Origin: Chitinophaga dinghuensis
GTDB lineage: Bacteria > Bacteroidota > Bacteroidia > Chitinophagales > Chitinophagaceae
Direction of reading: 5' to 3'
DNA length: 64,000 nt
Assembly: GCF_003259435.1 (NCBI RefSeq)
Contig: NZ_QLMA01000005.1
Location: 434,001-498,000, forward strand
The notes below the pieces were generated by a model that had not been told where the DNA came from, made no database searches, and saw only the letters and a program-made list of their open reading frames with translations. Shown here one piece after another: positions 45,174 to 54,474 of the stretch (the first letter of the stretch is position 1; each line of letters starts with the position of its first letter). The position numbers and the translations under genes are program-made.

Positions 45174-46775
45174 ATGAAGCGGTTAGATGCAATTCAACAA
45201 ATAAGACAGATGGGCGAAAATGCCTGGGATCTGCTAATTATAGGCGGAGGCGCCACCGGCCTCGGTATTGCCATGGATGCCGCCTCCAGAGGTTATAAAA
45301 CACTGCTCCTGGAACAGGCCGACTTCGCCAAAGGGACCTCCAGCAGAAGCACCAAACTCGTACATGGCGGCGTAAGATACCTCGCCCAGGGAGATGTAGC
45401 CCTGGTTAGAGAAGCCCTCTATGAAAGAGGCCTCCTCCTCGCCAACGCCCCGCATCTGGCCCATAACCAACAATTCGTCATTCCTAATTATAGCTGGTGG
45501 CAAGGCCCCTTCTATACCATCGGATTAAAAGTATACGACCTCCTCTCCGGGAAATTAAGCCTGGGAAAATCACATCATATCAGTAAATCGGCCGTAGCTG
45601 CACGACTCCCGAATATCCAGACATCAGGACTCAAAGGAGGCGTCGTTTACCACGATGGTCAGTTCGATGATGCACGACTCGCAGTAAACATAGCACAAAC
45701 CGCCGCCGCTCATGGCGCCGCACTCCTGAACTATTGCAAGGTGATCTCACTGGATAAATTGAATAACAAAATATCCGGCGCGATGGCACAAGACCTGGAA
45801 ACAAATGAAACTTTCCATATCCGTGCAAAAGTAGTCATCAATGCTACAGGCGTTTTCGTAGATGAAGTGATGCAAATGGATAATCCACAAGCACCCAACA
45901 TGGTGCGCCCCAGTCAGGGTGTACACCTGGTGCTGGACAGCTCCTTCCTGGACAGCGACAGCGCCATCATGATTCCTAAAACCTCCGACGGACGCGTACT
46001 GTTTGCAGTCCCCTGGCATAATAAAGTATTGCTGGGCACCACCGATACGCCACTGGACGAACATAGTCTGGAACCGGTAGCACTGGAACAAGAAATAAAT
46101 TTTATCTTGAATACGGCAGCGCAATATCTAACGCGTATACCTACTCGTAAAGATGTAAAAAGCGTATTCGCAGGACTGCGGCCACTGGCAGCGCCACAAA
46201 AGGATACTGGCAGTACCAAGGAAATCAGTCGTAGTCATAAACTCATCGTTTCCGACGCAGGGTTGATCACCATTACCGGCGGAAAATGGACGACCTTCCG
46301 CAGAATGGCAGAAGATACCGTAGAACTGGCGATCAAACAAGGCGGCCTGACACCTGTGGCCTGTAAGACGAAAAGTCTGCGTATTCACGGTTATCAGCAA
46401 CGCAATACCGAAGCGGCGCCACTGGACGTTTATGGCAGCGAAGCGGCCAATATACGCTCCTATGTATCCAGAAACCCAGAAATGGGCAAACAACTGCATC
46501 CTGCTTTCCCTTATATTGGCGCACAAGTAATATGGGCTGTAGAGCATGAAATGGCCCACACAGTGGAAGATGTGCTGGCCAGACGACTCCGGGCATTATT
46601 CCTGGATGCAGCGGCAGCAGTGCAGATGGCCCCACAGGTAGCCGCCATCATGGCCAATGCCACCGGTAAAAATGAGGAATGGATAGCAACAGAAGTACAG
46701 CGCTTTACCGCCCTGGCCGCAAATTATCTCCTCCAGGAACCAAAGCCGGTTGGAGCGTTGGCGGTCTCCCTGTAA
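45174..46775 (+). CDS. glpD: Glycerol-3-phosphate dehydrogenase (FAD)
   Basis: 533 aa. The FAD-binding motif DLLIIGGGATGLGIAMDAAS (about 20-39) and the signature SSRSTKLVHGGVRYLAQGDV follow. A further conserved segment, TTDTPLDEH, and GGKWTTFRRMAEDTVELAI in the C-terminal half are typical of GlpD/GlpA. It oxidises glycerol-3-phosphate to dihydroxyacetone phosphate at the inner membrane and reduces quinone. It is the first gene of a plus-strand run glpD-glpK-glpF. Confidence 0.95.
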   Translation: MKRLDAIQQIRQMGENAWDLLIIGGGATGLGIAMDAASRGYKTLLLEQADFAKGTSSRSTKLVHGGVRYLAQGDVALVREALYERGLLLANAPHLAHNQQFVIPNYSWWQGPFYTIGLKVYDLLSGKLSLGKSHHISKSAVAARLPNIQTSGLKGGVVYHDGQFDDARLAVNIAQTAAAHGAALLNYCKVISLDKLNNKISGAMAQDLETNETFHIRAKVVINATGVFVDEVMQMDNPQAPNMVRPSQGVHLVLDSSFLDSDSAIMIPKTSDGRVLFAVPWHNKVLLGTTDTPLDEHSLEPVALEQEINFILNTAAQYLTRIPTRKDVKSVFAGLRPLAAPQKDTGSTKEISRSHKLIVSDAGLITITGGKWTTFRRMAEDTVELAIKQGGLTPVACKTKSLRIHGYQQRNTEAAPLDVYGSEAANIRSYVSRNPEMGKQLHPAFPYIGAQVIWAVEHEMAHTVEDVLARRLRALFLDAAAAVQMAPQVAAIMANATGKNEEWIATEVQRFTALAANYLLQEPKPVGALAVSL

Positions 46776-46824
46776 TCAACTATCCAAAATAGTAAAACCT
46801 ATCATCCACGATAAAAAGAAAAAC

Positions 46825-48318
46825 ATGAACATGTACGTAATGGCACTCGACCAGGGCACTACCAGCTCAAGGGCCATCATCTTCGACAAAGCGGGCAGCA
46901 TTCACGCTGTGGCGCAGAAAGAATTTACCCAGATCTTCCCGCAACCAGGATGGGTAGAGCATGATCCAATGGAAATCTGGAGCAGCCAGATAGGAGTAGC
47001 CACTGAAGCCATTGCCAAAGCAGGACTCACAGGCGCCAATATTGCGGCAATTGGGATCACCAACCAACGCGAAACAACCGTCGTATGGGACCGCAATACA
47101 GGTAATCCAATATACAACGCTATTGTGTGGCAAGACAGGCGTACTGCCGCTTATTGCGACAGTCTGAAAGCCGCAGGAAAAACAGCACTGATTCGTGAAA
47201 AAACCGGACTGGTAATCGATGCCTACTTCTCCGGCACTAAAATAAAATGGATACTGGACAATGTTGCCGGCGCCCGGGAACTGGCTGCAAAAGGCCAACT
47301 GGCATTTGGCACTATCGACAGCTGGCTCGTATGGAACCTCACCAAAGGCGCTGTACATGCCACTGATATTACGAATGCGAGTCGTACCATGCTGTTTAAT
47401 ATCCATACCCAACAATGGGATACGGAACTATTGGCATTACTGGACATTCCTGCATCTGTACTGCCGGAAGTAAAAGAATCCAGCGAGGTAATCGGCCAAA
47501 CGGCTACCGGCGTTTTTGCGGCGGAAATACCAATTGCGGGCATCGCCGGCGATCAGCAGTCGGCCCTCTTTGGACAAATGTGTACCGAGCCAGGAATGGT
47601 GAAAAATACCTATGGCACGGGATGTTTTATGTTAATGAATATCGGGGAGAAGCCTATCCTCAGTAACAATAATCTCCTCACTACGGTTGCCTGGAAGGTA
47701 AACGGAAAGGTGAACTATGCACTGGAAGGTAGTATCTTTATTGCAGGCGCCATCGTACAATGGCTGCGTGATGGATTAGGTATTATCAGGTCTTCGGGAG
47801 AAGTGGAGGCCCTTGCTGCCACCGTTTCTCAGAATGACGGCGTTTACCTGGTGCCCGCATTCGCAGGCCTGGGCGCTCCGCACTGGGACCAGCATGCACG
47901 CGGTACTTTGGTAGGTATGACCCGCGGCACCAACGCCGGACATATTGCCCGCGCGGCACTGGAAGGCATTGCCTACCAGACAATGGACGTACTGAAAGCC
48001 ATGGAAGCGGATTCCCAACTTTCTATCCAGGAACTCCGCGTAGATGGCGGCGCCACCGCAAATAATCTGCTGATGCAGTTTCAGGCCGATATCCTGCAAA
48101 CGCAGGTGGTAAGACCAGGCATCACTGAAACGACCGCGCTCGGAGCTGCTTATCTTGCAGGACTGGCAACCGGCTACTGGCGCGATCTGGAAGAGATCCG
48201 CAGCCAGTGGAATATGGAGAAATGCTTCTCTCCTGCCGGTAACGCAGACGACTGTACGAAATGGATCGCTGGCTGGAATAAGGCCGTTGCTACCGCCAAA
48301 ACTTGGGCACAACTGTAA
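46825..48318 (+). CDS. glpK: Glycerol kinase
   Basis: 497 aa from the ATG at 46825 (MNMYVMALDQGTTSSRAIIF). The open frame begins further up but overlaps glpD. FGGY-family motifs: YNAIVWQDRRTAAYCDSL, IAGDQQSALFGQMCTEPGMV, ATP-binding NTYGTGCFMLMN and GGATANNLLMQFQADIL. It phosphorylates glycerol to glycerol-3-phosphate, the substrate of GlpD. About 50 bp separate it from glpD. Confidence 0.96.
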   Translation: MNMYVMALDQGTTSSRAIIFDKAGSIHAVAQKEFTQIFPQPGWVEHDPMEIWSSQIGVATEAIAKAGLTGANIAAIGITNQRETTVVWDRNTGNPIYNAIVWQDRRTAAYCDSLKAAGKTALIREKTGLVIDAYFSGTKIKWILDNVAGARELAAKGQLAFGTIDSWLVWNLTKGAVHATDITNASRTMLFNIHTQQWDTELLALLDIPASVLPEVKESSEVIGQTATGVFAAEIPIAGIAGDQQSALFGQMCTEPGMVKNTYGTGCFMLMNIGEKPILSNNNLLTTVAWKVNGKVNYALEGSIFIAGAIVQWLRDGLGIIRSSGEVEALAATVSQNDGVYLVPAFAGLGAPHWDQHARGTLVGMTRGTNAGHIARAALEGIAYQTMDVLKAMEADSQLSIQELRVDGGATANNLLMQFQADILQTQVVRPGITETTALGAAYLAGLATGYWRDLEEIRSQWNMEKCFSPAGNADDCTKWIAGWNKAVATAKTWAQL

Positions 48319-48340
48319 TTTTATCAATCAATACTACGTT

Positions 48341-49069
48341 ATGACACCCTTTCTTGCAGAATTTATTGGCACGGCTGTTCTTATCCTTCTGGGTAACGGC
48401 GTTGTTGCCAATGTGGTACTCAACAAAACAAAAGGTAACAGCGGCGGCTGGATCGTTATTACTACCGGCTGGGCACTGGCTGTGTATGTAGGCGTTGTCA
48501 TCGCCGGACCTGTCAGCGGCGCACACCTGAATCCTGCCGTAACCATAGGACTGGCCATGGCCAATAAGTTTGCCTGGTCCCAGGTGCCTGTCTTTATACT
48601 GGCGCAAATGCTGGGAGCAATGGCCGGAACTACCCTCGTATGGCTGAACTACAAGGATCACTATGAAAATACCGCTGATACGGGATTACAACGTGCCACC
48701 TTCTGTACCACGCCTGCCATAGTGAATATTCCAAGGAATGTACTCTGTGAAATTACCGGCACATTTGTGTTGGTGTTCACGGTATTTTATTTTACCGGTG
48801 GTGAAATGTCAGACACGAAGGCCCCTATCGGCATGGGCTCTCTTGGCGCTATTCCAGTAGCATTCCTGGTTTGGGCCATTGGCTTGTCGCTCGGCGGTAC
48901 TACCGGCTATGCGATCAACCCGGCAAGAGACCTGGGCCCTCGCATCATGCATCAGTTGCTGCCCATCAAAGGAAAATCTGACAGCGACTGGCCTTATGCC
49001 TGGGTACCTGTACTCGGTCCTATCGCAGGCGCGGCACTCGCTGCTATCTGCTATACTGCACTTAAATAA
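48341..49069 (+). CDS. glpF: Glycerol facilitator (aquaglyceroporin)
   Basis: 242 aa from the ATG at 48341 (MTPFLAEFIGTAVLILLGNG). The two NPA boxes are GAHLNPAVTIG and GYAINPARDLGPRIMHQ; the Asp after the second NPAR favours glycerol over water. Six helices. It allows glycerol to enter for GlpK, 23 bp after glpK, so a functional operon. Confidence 0.95.
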   Translation: MTPFLAEFIGTAVLILLGNGVVANVVLNKTKGNSGGWIVITTGWALAVYVGVVIAGPVSGAHLNPAVTIGLAMANKFAWSQVPVFILAQMLGAMAGTTLVWLNYKDHYENTADTGLQRATFCTTPAIVNIPRNVLCEITGTFVLVFTVFYFTGGEMSDTKAPIGMGSLGAIPVAFLVWAIGLSLGGTTGYAINPARDLGPRIMHQLLPIKGKSDSDWPYAWVPVLGPIAGAALAAICYTALK

Positions 49070-49085
49070 TTATCAAATATTACAG

Positions 49086-49118
49086 AAAGGTGGTCCCCCT
49101 AACCGGAGACCACCTTTT
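49086..49118 (+). terminator. Terminator after glpF
   Basis: 10-bp stem AAAGGTGGTC/GACCACCTTT with a 12-nt loop and a short T-run. Confidence 0.7.
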
Positions 49119-49146
49119 ATATTCACAACGGAAACTTATATTTACA

Positions 49147-50073
49147 ATGAAAAGCAATACCAGACTATCTATGGCAGCACTTACACTTGCAGCCGCTTCT
49201 CTGGCAGCATTCACTGTCGCCAAACCAGCTCCTGGCAAAGGTCAGGACCCGAAAGTATTTAAAGTAGGCCACCGCGGTACCCGCGGCCTCATGCCCGAAA
49301 ATACCATTCCTGCTATGTACAAAGGCCTGGACCTCGGCGCCAATACCATTGAATTCGATATTCATATCACAAAAGACGGACAGGTAGTCGTATACCACGA
49401 CGCTTCCTTCACGCCCTCCTATACCACCATGCCCGATGGCAGCGATATTCCGGCTGCCGACAGGTCGAAATACACTTTCTACCAGATGAACTACAGCGAC
49501 ATCCGTCCTTTCATCATCGGTGAAAAGCCTTATCCAGCCTTCCCGGAGCAACAACGCATGCGCAGCTATGCACCCCTCCTCTCAGAAATGATCGACTCCG
49601 TAGAAGCCTATACGAAAAAGCATCATCTGCCAGCCCCTTACTATCTGCTGGAGATTAAATCCTCCGCAAAAACAGATGGCGTGGAACAACCAGCGCCAGA
49701 GGAGTACATCACCAAGATGATGACCGTTAAGCAGTTGAAGAAACTGGGCAACAGACTGTATGTACAATCTTTCGACATGCGCCCGCTGCAGGTAATGCAC
49801 CGCCGATACCCGCAAATAAAATTAGGATTCCTTACAGGAGATAAAAAAGCCACCTTCGAGGATAATATGAAAGAACTGGGATTCACCCCCTACTTCTATA
49901 ATCCCTCTTACGACCTGGTAACGCCGGAACTGGTCAACAAGGTACATGCACAAAATATGGTGATAGTACCCTGGACAGTACAGGAAGTTTCCAAAATGCA
50001 GGAACTCCGCAAACTGGGCGTGGATGGCATTATCAGCGACTATCCCAACCGATTCCAGGAGGCAGGTTTATAA
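49147..50073 (+). CDS. Secreted glycerophosphodiester phosphodiesterase
   Basis: 308 aa from the ATG at 49147 (MKSNTRLSMAALTLAAASLA), with a signal peptide. The GDPD fold is shown by VGHRGTRGLMPENTIPAMYK (catalytic His-Arg pair), EFDIHITKDGQVVVYHDAS (metal Glu, Asp and His) and the C-terminal VDGIISDYPNRF. It cleaves glycerophosphodiesters to glycerol-3-phosphate and an alcohol in the periplasm. This fits the glp genes directly upstream, although a terminator separates them. Confidence 0.93.
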   Translation: MKSNTRLSMAALTLAAASLAAFTVAKPAPGKGQDPKVFKVGHRGTRGLMPENTIPAMYKGLDLGANTIEFDIHITKDGQVVVYHDASFTPSYTTMPDGSDIPAADRSKYTFYQMNYSDIRPFIIGEKPYPAFPEQQRMRSYAPLLSEMIDSVEAYTKKHHLPAPYYLLEIKSSAKTDGVEQPAPEEYITKMMTVKQLKKLGNRLYVQSFDMRPLQVMHRRYPQIKLGFLTGDKKATFEDNMKELGFTPYFYNPSYDLVTPELVNKVHAQNMVIVPWTVQEVSKMQELRKLGVDGIISDYPNRFQEAGL

Positions 50074-50124
50074 AGCTAGTTTACCACTCGCATAAAAAAA
50101 TTCCGGATTCAGGCTATAATTCAA

Positions 50125-50132
50125 TAAGTTTG
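50125..50132 (+). promoter_or_regulatory. -7 box of the PafA-like gene
   Basis: TAAGTTTG, a full match to TAnnTTTG, 48 bp before the ATG. TTC at 50101-50103 stands near the -33 position. Confidence 0.4.
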
Positions 50133-50179
50133 GCGCTTCTTTTTAACACGTAATTAAATTTATCAATATAATTAACGTT

Positions 50180-51838
50180 ATGACTGTAACAAAAAGAATG
50201 GTGAGCACACTGATGCTGGCTGCGATTGCAGTAATGCAGGGTTTATCCGCATCAGCACAGGTTAACGCTAAGCCCAAACTAATTGTAGGAATTGTGGTAG
50301 ATCAGATGAGATGGGACTACCTGTACCGGTATTATGACCGTTACGAAGCAGGTGGATTCAAACGCATGCTGGGAGAAGGTTTCTCCTGCGAGAACACTTA
50401 TATCAGTCACCTCCCCTCCTTTACAGCAGTAGGTCATAGTACCGTTTATACCGGTTCTGTACCTGCTATTCATGGTATTACCGGCAACGACTGGACCGAC
50501 CAGGTTACCGGAAGAAGATGGTATTGCACAGAAGATACCACGGTAACAGCTGTAGGCAGCAACAGCAGCGCCGGAAAAATGTCGCCTCGCAATCTGCTGG
50601 CGTCTACCATCACCGACGAGCTGAAAATCGCTACCAACTTCCGTTCCCGCGTAGTAGGCGTGTCTTTGAAAGATCGCGCGTCCATCCTCCCTGCCGGCCA
50701 TACGCCTAATGGCGCATTCTGGCTGGATGATGCCAATGCCAGCTTCATCACCAGTACTTACTATATGAAGGAGCTGCCGGAATGGGTGAAAAAATTCAAC
50801 GAACGCAAAGAGCCACAGCAACTGATGTCGCAGCCATGGAATACCATGTATCCTATCGGCACCTATGCGCAAAGCGCAGAAGATAACAGCCCATGGGAAG
50901 GTTCTTTCAAAGGCGAAACGTCTCCGGTATTCCCGCATAACCTCCCGGCAATTTACAAGCAAGATCCTGGAAGTCTGCGTACTACTCCTTTCGGTAATAC
51001 CCTGACCCTGGATTTCGCTAAAGCGGCCGTAGAAGGTTATGACCTCGGTAATAACCAGGTAACGGATTTCCTCACCATCAACTGCGCCTCTACAGACTAT
51101 GTAGGGCACCAGTTTGGTCCGAACTCCATTGAAGTGGAAGATACCTATCTGCGTCTCGACAAAGATCTCTCTGCATTCTTCAGCTTCCTGGACAAACGTG
51201 TTGGAAAAGGGAACTACCTCGTATTCCTTACCGCAGACCATGGCGCAGCACATGCGATCGACTTCATGAAAGCGCATAATATTCCGGCAGGTCTGAACCA
51301 GGACAAAAAAATGATCCAGGACCTGAACGCCCTGTTACAAGCAAAATTTGGTTTGGACGGCCTGGTGAAATCTTTCATGAACTATCATGTAAACTATGAT
51401 CTGAAGAAAATAGAAGCCGCTACCAACGTATCTTTCGATGCTATCAAGAAAGTAACCGTAGAATGGCTGGTGAAACAACCAGGTATTCAGTTTGCTGCGG
51501 ACATCGACAATATCGGCTCCAGCGCCATTCCTGAACCTATCAAAGCGATGGTGGTAAACGGTTACAATCCTAAGCGCTGCGGACAGGTAATGATCATTCC
51601 TGAACCAGGATGGTTCTCCGGTCCTTCAAAAGGTACCACCCACGGTAACTGGAACCCTTACGACATCCATATCCCATTGGTATTCATGGGCTGGAACATC
51701 AAACACGGTTCTACCAATGACATCACTCATATGACAGATATCGCCGCTACACTCGCTGCTATGCTGCATATACAAATGCCAAATGGTTGTGTGGGTAAAC
51801 CGGTAACTGCCATTACCAATACTGCCAACGCACAGTAA
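50180..51838 (+). CDS. PafA-type alkaline phosphatase
   Basis: 552 aa, signal peptide to about residue 27 (ending SASAQ). Catalytic residues of Elizabethkingia PafA are all found: Asp41 (GIVVDQMRW), nucleophile Thr82 (SFTAVGHST), Asn103 (ITGNDW) and Lys164/Arg166 (SLKDRASILPAGH). A late metal site is seen in FLTADHGAAHAIDFM. It is a monoesterase for phosphocholine, glycerol-3-phosphate and similar compounds in the periplasm. It is well placed after the GDPD gene. Confidence 0.88.
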   Translation: MTVTKRMVSTLMLAAIAVMQGLSASAQVNAKPKLIVGIVVDQMRWDYLYRYYDRYEAGGFKRMLGEGFSCENTYISHLPSFTAVGHSTVYTGSVPAIHGITGNDWTDQVTGRRWYCTEDTTVTAVGSNSSAGKMSPRNLLASTITDELKIATNFRSRVVGVSLKDRASILPAGHTPNGAFWLDDANASFITSTYYMKELPEWVKKFNERKEPQQLMSQPWNTMYPIGTYAQSAEDNSPWEGSFKGETSPVFPHNLPAIYKQDPGSLRTTPFGNTLTLDFAKAAVEGYDLGNNQVTDFLTINCASTDYVGHQFGPNSIEVEDTYLRLDKDLSAFFSFLDKRVGKGNYLVFLTADHGAAHAIDFMKAHNIPAGLNQDKKMIQDLNALLQAKFGLDGLVKSFMNYHVNYDLKKIEAATNVSFDAIKKVTVEWLVKQPGIQFAADIDNIGSSAIPEPIKAMVVNGYNPKRCGQVMIIPEPGWFSGPSKGTTHGNWNPYDIHIPLVFMGWNIKHGSTNDITHMTDIAATLAAMLHIQMPNGCVGKPVTAITNTANAQ

Positions 51839-51868
51839 TCATTTTCATATAGCCGCAAGGCGTTATAT

Positions 51869-51900
51869 AGGCTGACCAAAAAGTGTTTTTTGGTCAGCCT
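51869..51900. terminator. Strong bidirectional terminator
   Basis: 14-bp stem AGGCTGACCAAAAA/TTTTTGGTCAGCCT with a 4-nt loop, between the convergent PafA-like and GH127 genes. Confidence 0.85.
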
Positions 51901-51929
51901 TTCTTTTTGGCCACCAATGTCAAAAGAGA

Positions 51930-54254
51930 CTACCTGACTTTTATTAACCGAACCTCCATTATCCAGGGAGAAGCTTTGCCTGCTAATGCCCTGAAAACTA
52001 TTTTCACTGCAGCTCCAGGGGCTGAAAGATGGCCTATATCTACCACCGCCACCTGGTCTTTACTCACCCGATCCGGCTGACTACATAATGTTAAAAGCTG
52101 TTGTCCTCCAATTTCAACACCTGCACATTCATCTGCATTCGTATAACGATAACGGATATACATTTTATAAGCGCCAGCTGTTTTCGTCTTCAGCGTATAG
52201 GAAAACGAATAGCGCGTCCACCGGTAATGCTGATCCCCTATGGTTCCTCCGTTACTGCCTTCGTCCTCCAACTGATGGTCGGCTTCCGGTTGTTGTTCGC
52301 CGGCATATACCCGATCTGCTGTTAAACTGTCAAGTTGTTGCTGTTCATGGCGCTCTGATGACGGGGATGATCCATGCGCAGCTTTCCCGACATAGGGCCA
52401 GTAAAGCATATAGCGGGTGTCGTGTAGTTGATAAAAGGGCGCCAGCCTGAGTTTACGAAAGGCAGGATCGGCGATAAGATGCCCTGCACTAAATTCCAAT
52501 GACCTGCCAATACGTTGCAGCGTAACCGCACCAGGGCTATCCAGATCCAGCACCGGCGCCATAGACATTGGACGCAGGTCTCCCCGCGCAATTTGTCCCC
52601 AGCGACTGCTATCGGCATGTAGCCCGGGCATCTGAAGCGTATCCATAGCGGCAGCAAGGACAATTGGACCATATAGGAAGGCAGCCCAATGCGTACTGTC
52701 TGGCAAACCTTCCGTGGATGTAGTCATAGGCAAATGAATTTTCACTATATCGCCATTCCTCCAGATACGGCGAACATATATATAACCAGATGTAGCGGGC
52801 ACCTGCTTCACTCGTTGTCCGTTCACGGTAACGGTCATGCTCTCCTTAACCCATGCTGGCTTACGTATGGCGATCGTTAATAATGACGCCTTTTTTAAAT
52901 GGAGTGTAACACGAGAGATGTCTTCTTCCGGAAAACTGGTTTCCTGTGTCAGCGTCAGTGATTTGCTTTTCCAGTGCAATACGGACGGTATAAAAAGATT
53001 CACATAGAGCGCATCCGCTGCATGCGCATAAATCACCTCTGCGTATTTACCATGGTTTTCCAGACCGGTTCCAACACAGCACCATAAAGCCTGCTGCGGC
53101 GTGGAATATACCCTGTAATGCATAGGATGTATAGGCGTGAAGTAGACAAAACCACCATTGGGATGTTGGGAAGAAAGAATATGGTTATAAAGCGTACGCT
53201 CATAATAATCCATGTATTTCCTATCAGGGTGTTGGAGAAAAAGTAGCCTGGTCAGCTTCAGCATATTATAGCTATTGCAGGTTTCCGGTCCCTCAGGACT
53301 TTCAAGCATAGCCTGGAAATTATCCACGGCATTAAAATGTTCCCTTACACTGTTACCGCCTATGGCTATACTACGATGGGATACGACCGTATTCCAGAAG
53401 AAGGCGGCAGCATTCTCCAGGGTAGTATCCTGCCCTACCATACCGGTTCGCATAAAGCCAACCACCTTGGGTATCTGTGTATTGGCGTGTAACCCTGTAA
53501 GCGAATCCCTATGCGCGATAAGCGGATCCAGTAATCGCCGATGAGTAAACCTCCTTGCCATATAAAGCCAGGAAGTATCGTGGGTAGCCGCTGCTACTGC
53601 CGCATAAATTTCATTCATACCTCCGAATTCCGTTTGTAACATCAGCTGCATCTGTTCATCGCTGAGGTTTGCGGTTACCTGTTTGCTCCAATAGCAGAGG
53701 TTTAGCAACATATCGCGGGCTTGCGTACTCCCTGTAAGCGACCAGGCATCCAACAATCCGTTAAACGTTTTGTGTAGGTTATACCATGGTACCCACCTTT
53801 TAGTAACCGCATCTCCCCTTCCCTCCATCACTTGCCGCCACAATATTTTCCCTTCCGGGATGCCGCCCAAATATCCATCTCCATTCTTTAACTGACACTT
53901 TTCCAACTGATCCAGCATATATTGTAACCGTTGCCGGTACACCTGCTTACCGGTGGCAGCATACATCAACGAAAGTGCAGAGAGATAATGGCCTCCAATA
54001 TGACCATCCAGTCCCGCACTTTCCCAGTTACCGTAATTATCCTTCTTCACAGGAATGCCTGCATCTTTCTGAAAGGGCGCCAGAAGCCTGTCTGCATCCA
54101 GCGCAAGAATATATTCTTCATCGGTATGTTGTGCCTGCTGAAACAAACCCGGTAACAAACGGACTTCCCCAGCGCCAAATGTTTGCAGTGGAAGAGATTG
54201 CGCCATTCCCTGCAAAGGAAGAATGTACAGCAAAGTAATAAATAGCTCTTTCAT
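51930..54254 (-). CDS. Glycoside hydrolase family 127 (beta-L-arabinofuranosidase-like)
   Basis: 774 aa, signal peptide to about residue 18. The alpha/alpha barrel contains the Zn-cysteine site of GH127: Glu324 and Cys326 in EGPETCNSYNMLKLTRLLF, and Cys392/Cys393 in ALWCCVGTGLENHGKY. WVPWYNLHKTFNGLLDAW and EFGGMNEIYAAV are conserved family parts. The beta-rich C-terminal half ends in an unassigned domain with CAGVEIGGQQLL. It removes L-arabinofuranose or a related sugar from plant or microbial glycans, in the periplasm. It stands alone, without a SusC/D pair. Confidence 0.9.
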   Translation of the reverse strand: MKELFITLLYILPLQGMAQSLPLQTFGAGEVRLLPGLFQQAQHTDEEYILALDADRLLAPFQKDAGIPVKKDNYGNWESAGLDGHIGGHYLSALSLMYAATGKQVYRQRLQYMLDQLEKCQLKNGDGYLGGIPEGKILWRQVMEGRGDAVTKRWVPWYNLHKTFNGLLDAWSLTGSTQARDMLLNLCYWSKQVTANLSDEQMQLMLQTEFGGMNEIYAAVAAATHDTSWLYMARRFTHRRLLDPLIAHRDSLTGLHANTQIPKVVGFMRTGMVGQDTTLENAAAFFWNTVVSHRSIAIGGNSVREHFNAVDNFQAMLESPEGPETCNSYNMLKLTRLLFLQHPDRKYMDYYERTLYNHILSSQHPNGGFVYFTPIHPMHYRVYSTPQQALWCCVGTGLENHGKYAEVIYAHAADALYVNLFIPSVLHWKSKSLTLTQETSFPEEDISRVTLHLKKASLLTIAIRKPAWVKESMTVTVNGQRVKQVPATSGYIYVRRIWRNGDIVKIHLPMTTSTEGLPDSTHWAAFLYGPIVLAAAMDTLQMPGLHADSSRWGQIARGDLRPMSMAPVLDLDSPGAVTLQRIGRSLEFSAGHLIADPAFRKLRLAPFYQLHDTRYMLYWPYVGKAAHGSSPSSERHEQQQLDSLTADRVYAGEQQPEADHQLEDEGSNGGTIGDQHYRWTRYSFSYTLKTKTAGAYKMYIRYRYTNADECAGVEIGGQQLLTLCSQPDRVSKDQVAVVDIGHLSAPGAAVKIVFRALAGKASPWIMEVRLIKVR

Positions 54255-54442
54255 GTATCAACGTGGAATAATTGTCAATGTAACAATTATTATCTATTCA
54301 TGCAAGAACCATCGAAAATTCCGATTAGGCTTAAGTGTATATCAACAATGAAGATTTTGGGTGTATCCATTCATTTTTTACATTTTCCCTTTTCCGTAAA
54401 TCAATTTCCCGATAGCGTAAGCATACCTAATTTGTCAGTAAT

Positions 54443-54450
54443 TACATTTG
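54443..54450 (+). promoter_or_regulatory. -7 box of the HmuR-like gene
   Basis: TACATTTG, a full match to TAnnTTTG, 25 bp before the ATG at 54475. No TTG at the -33 position. Confidence 0.35.
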
Positions 54451-54474
54451 CCGGGCAATTCAGACCCAAGTAAA

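Noticed and set aside
50279..51277. 332-codon frame antisense to the PafA-like phosphatase
   Set aside because: Shadow of a gene with complete catalytic residues.
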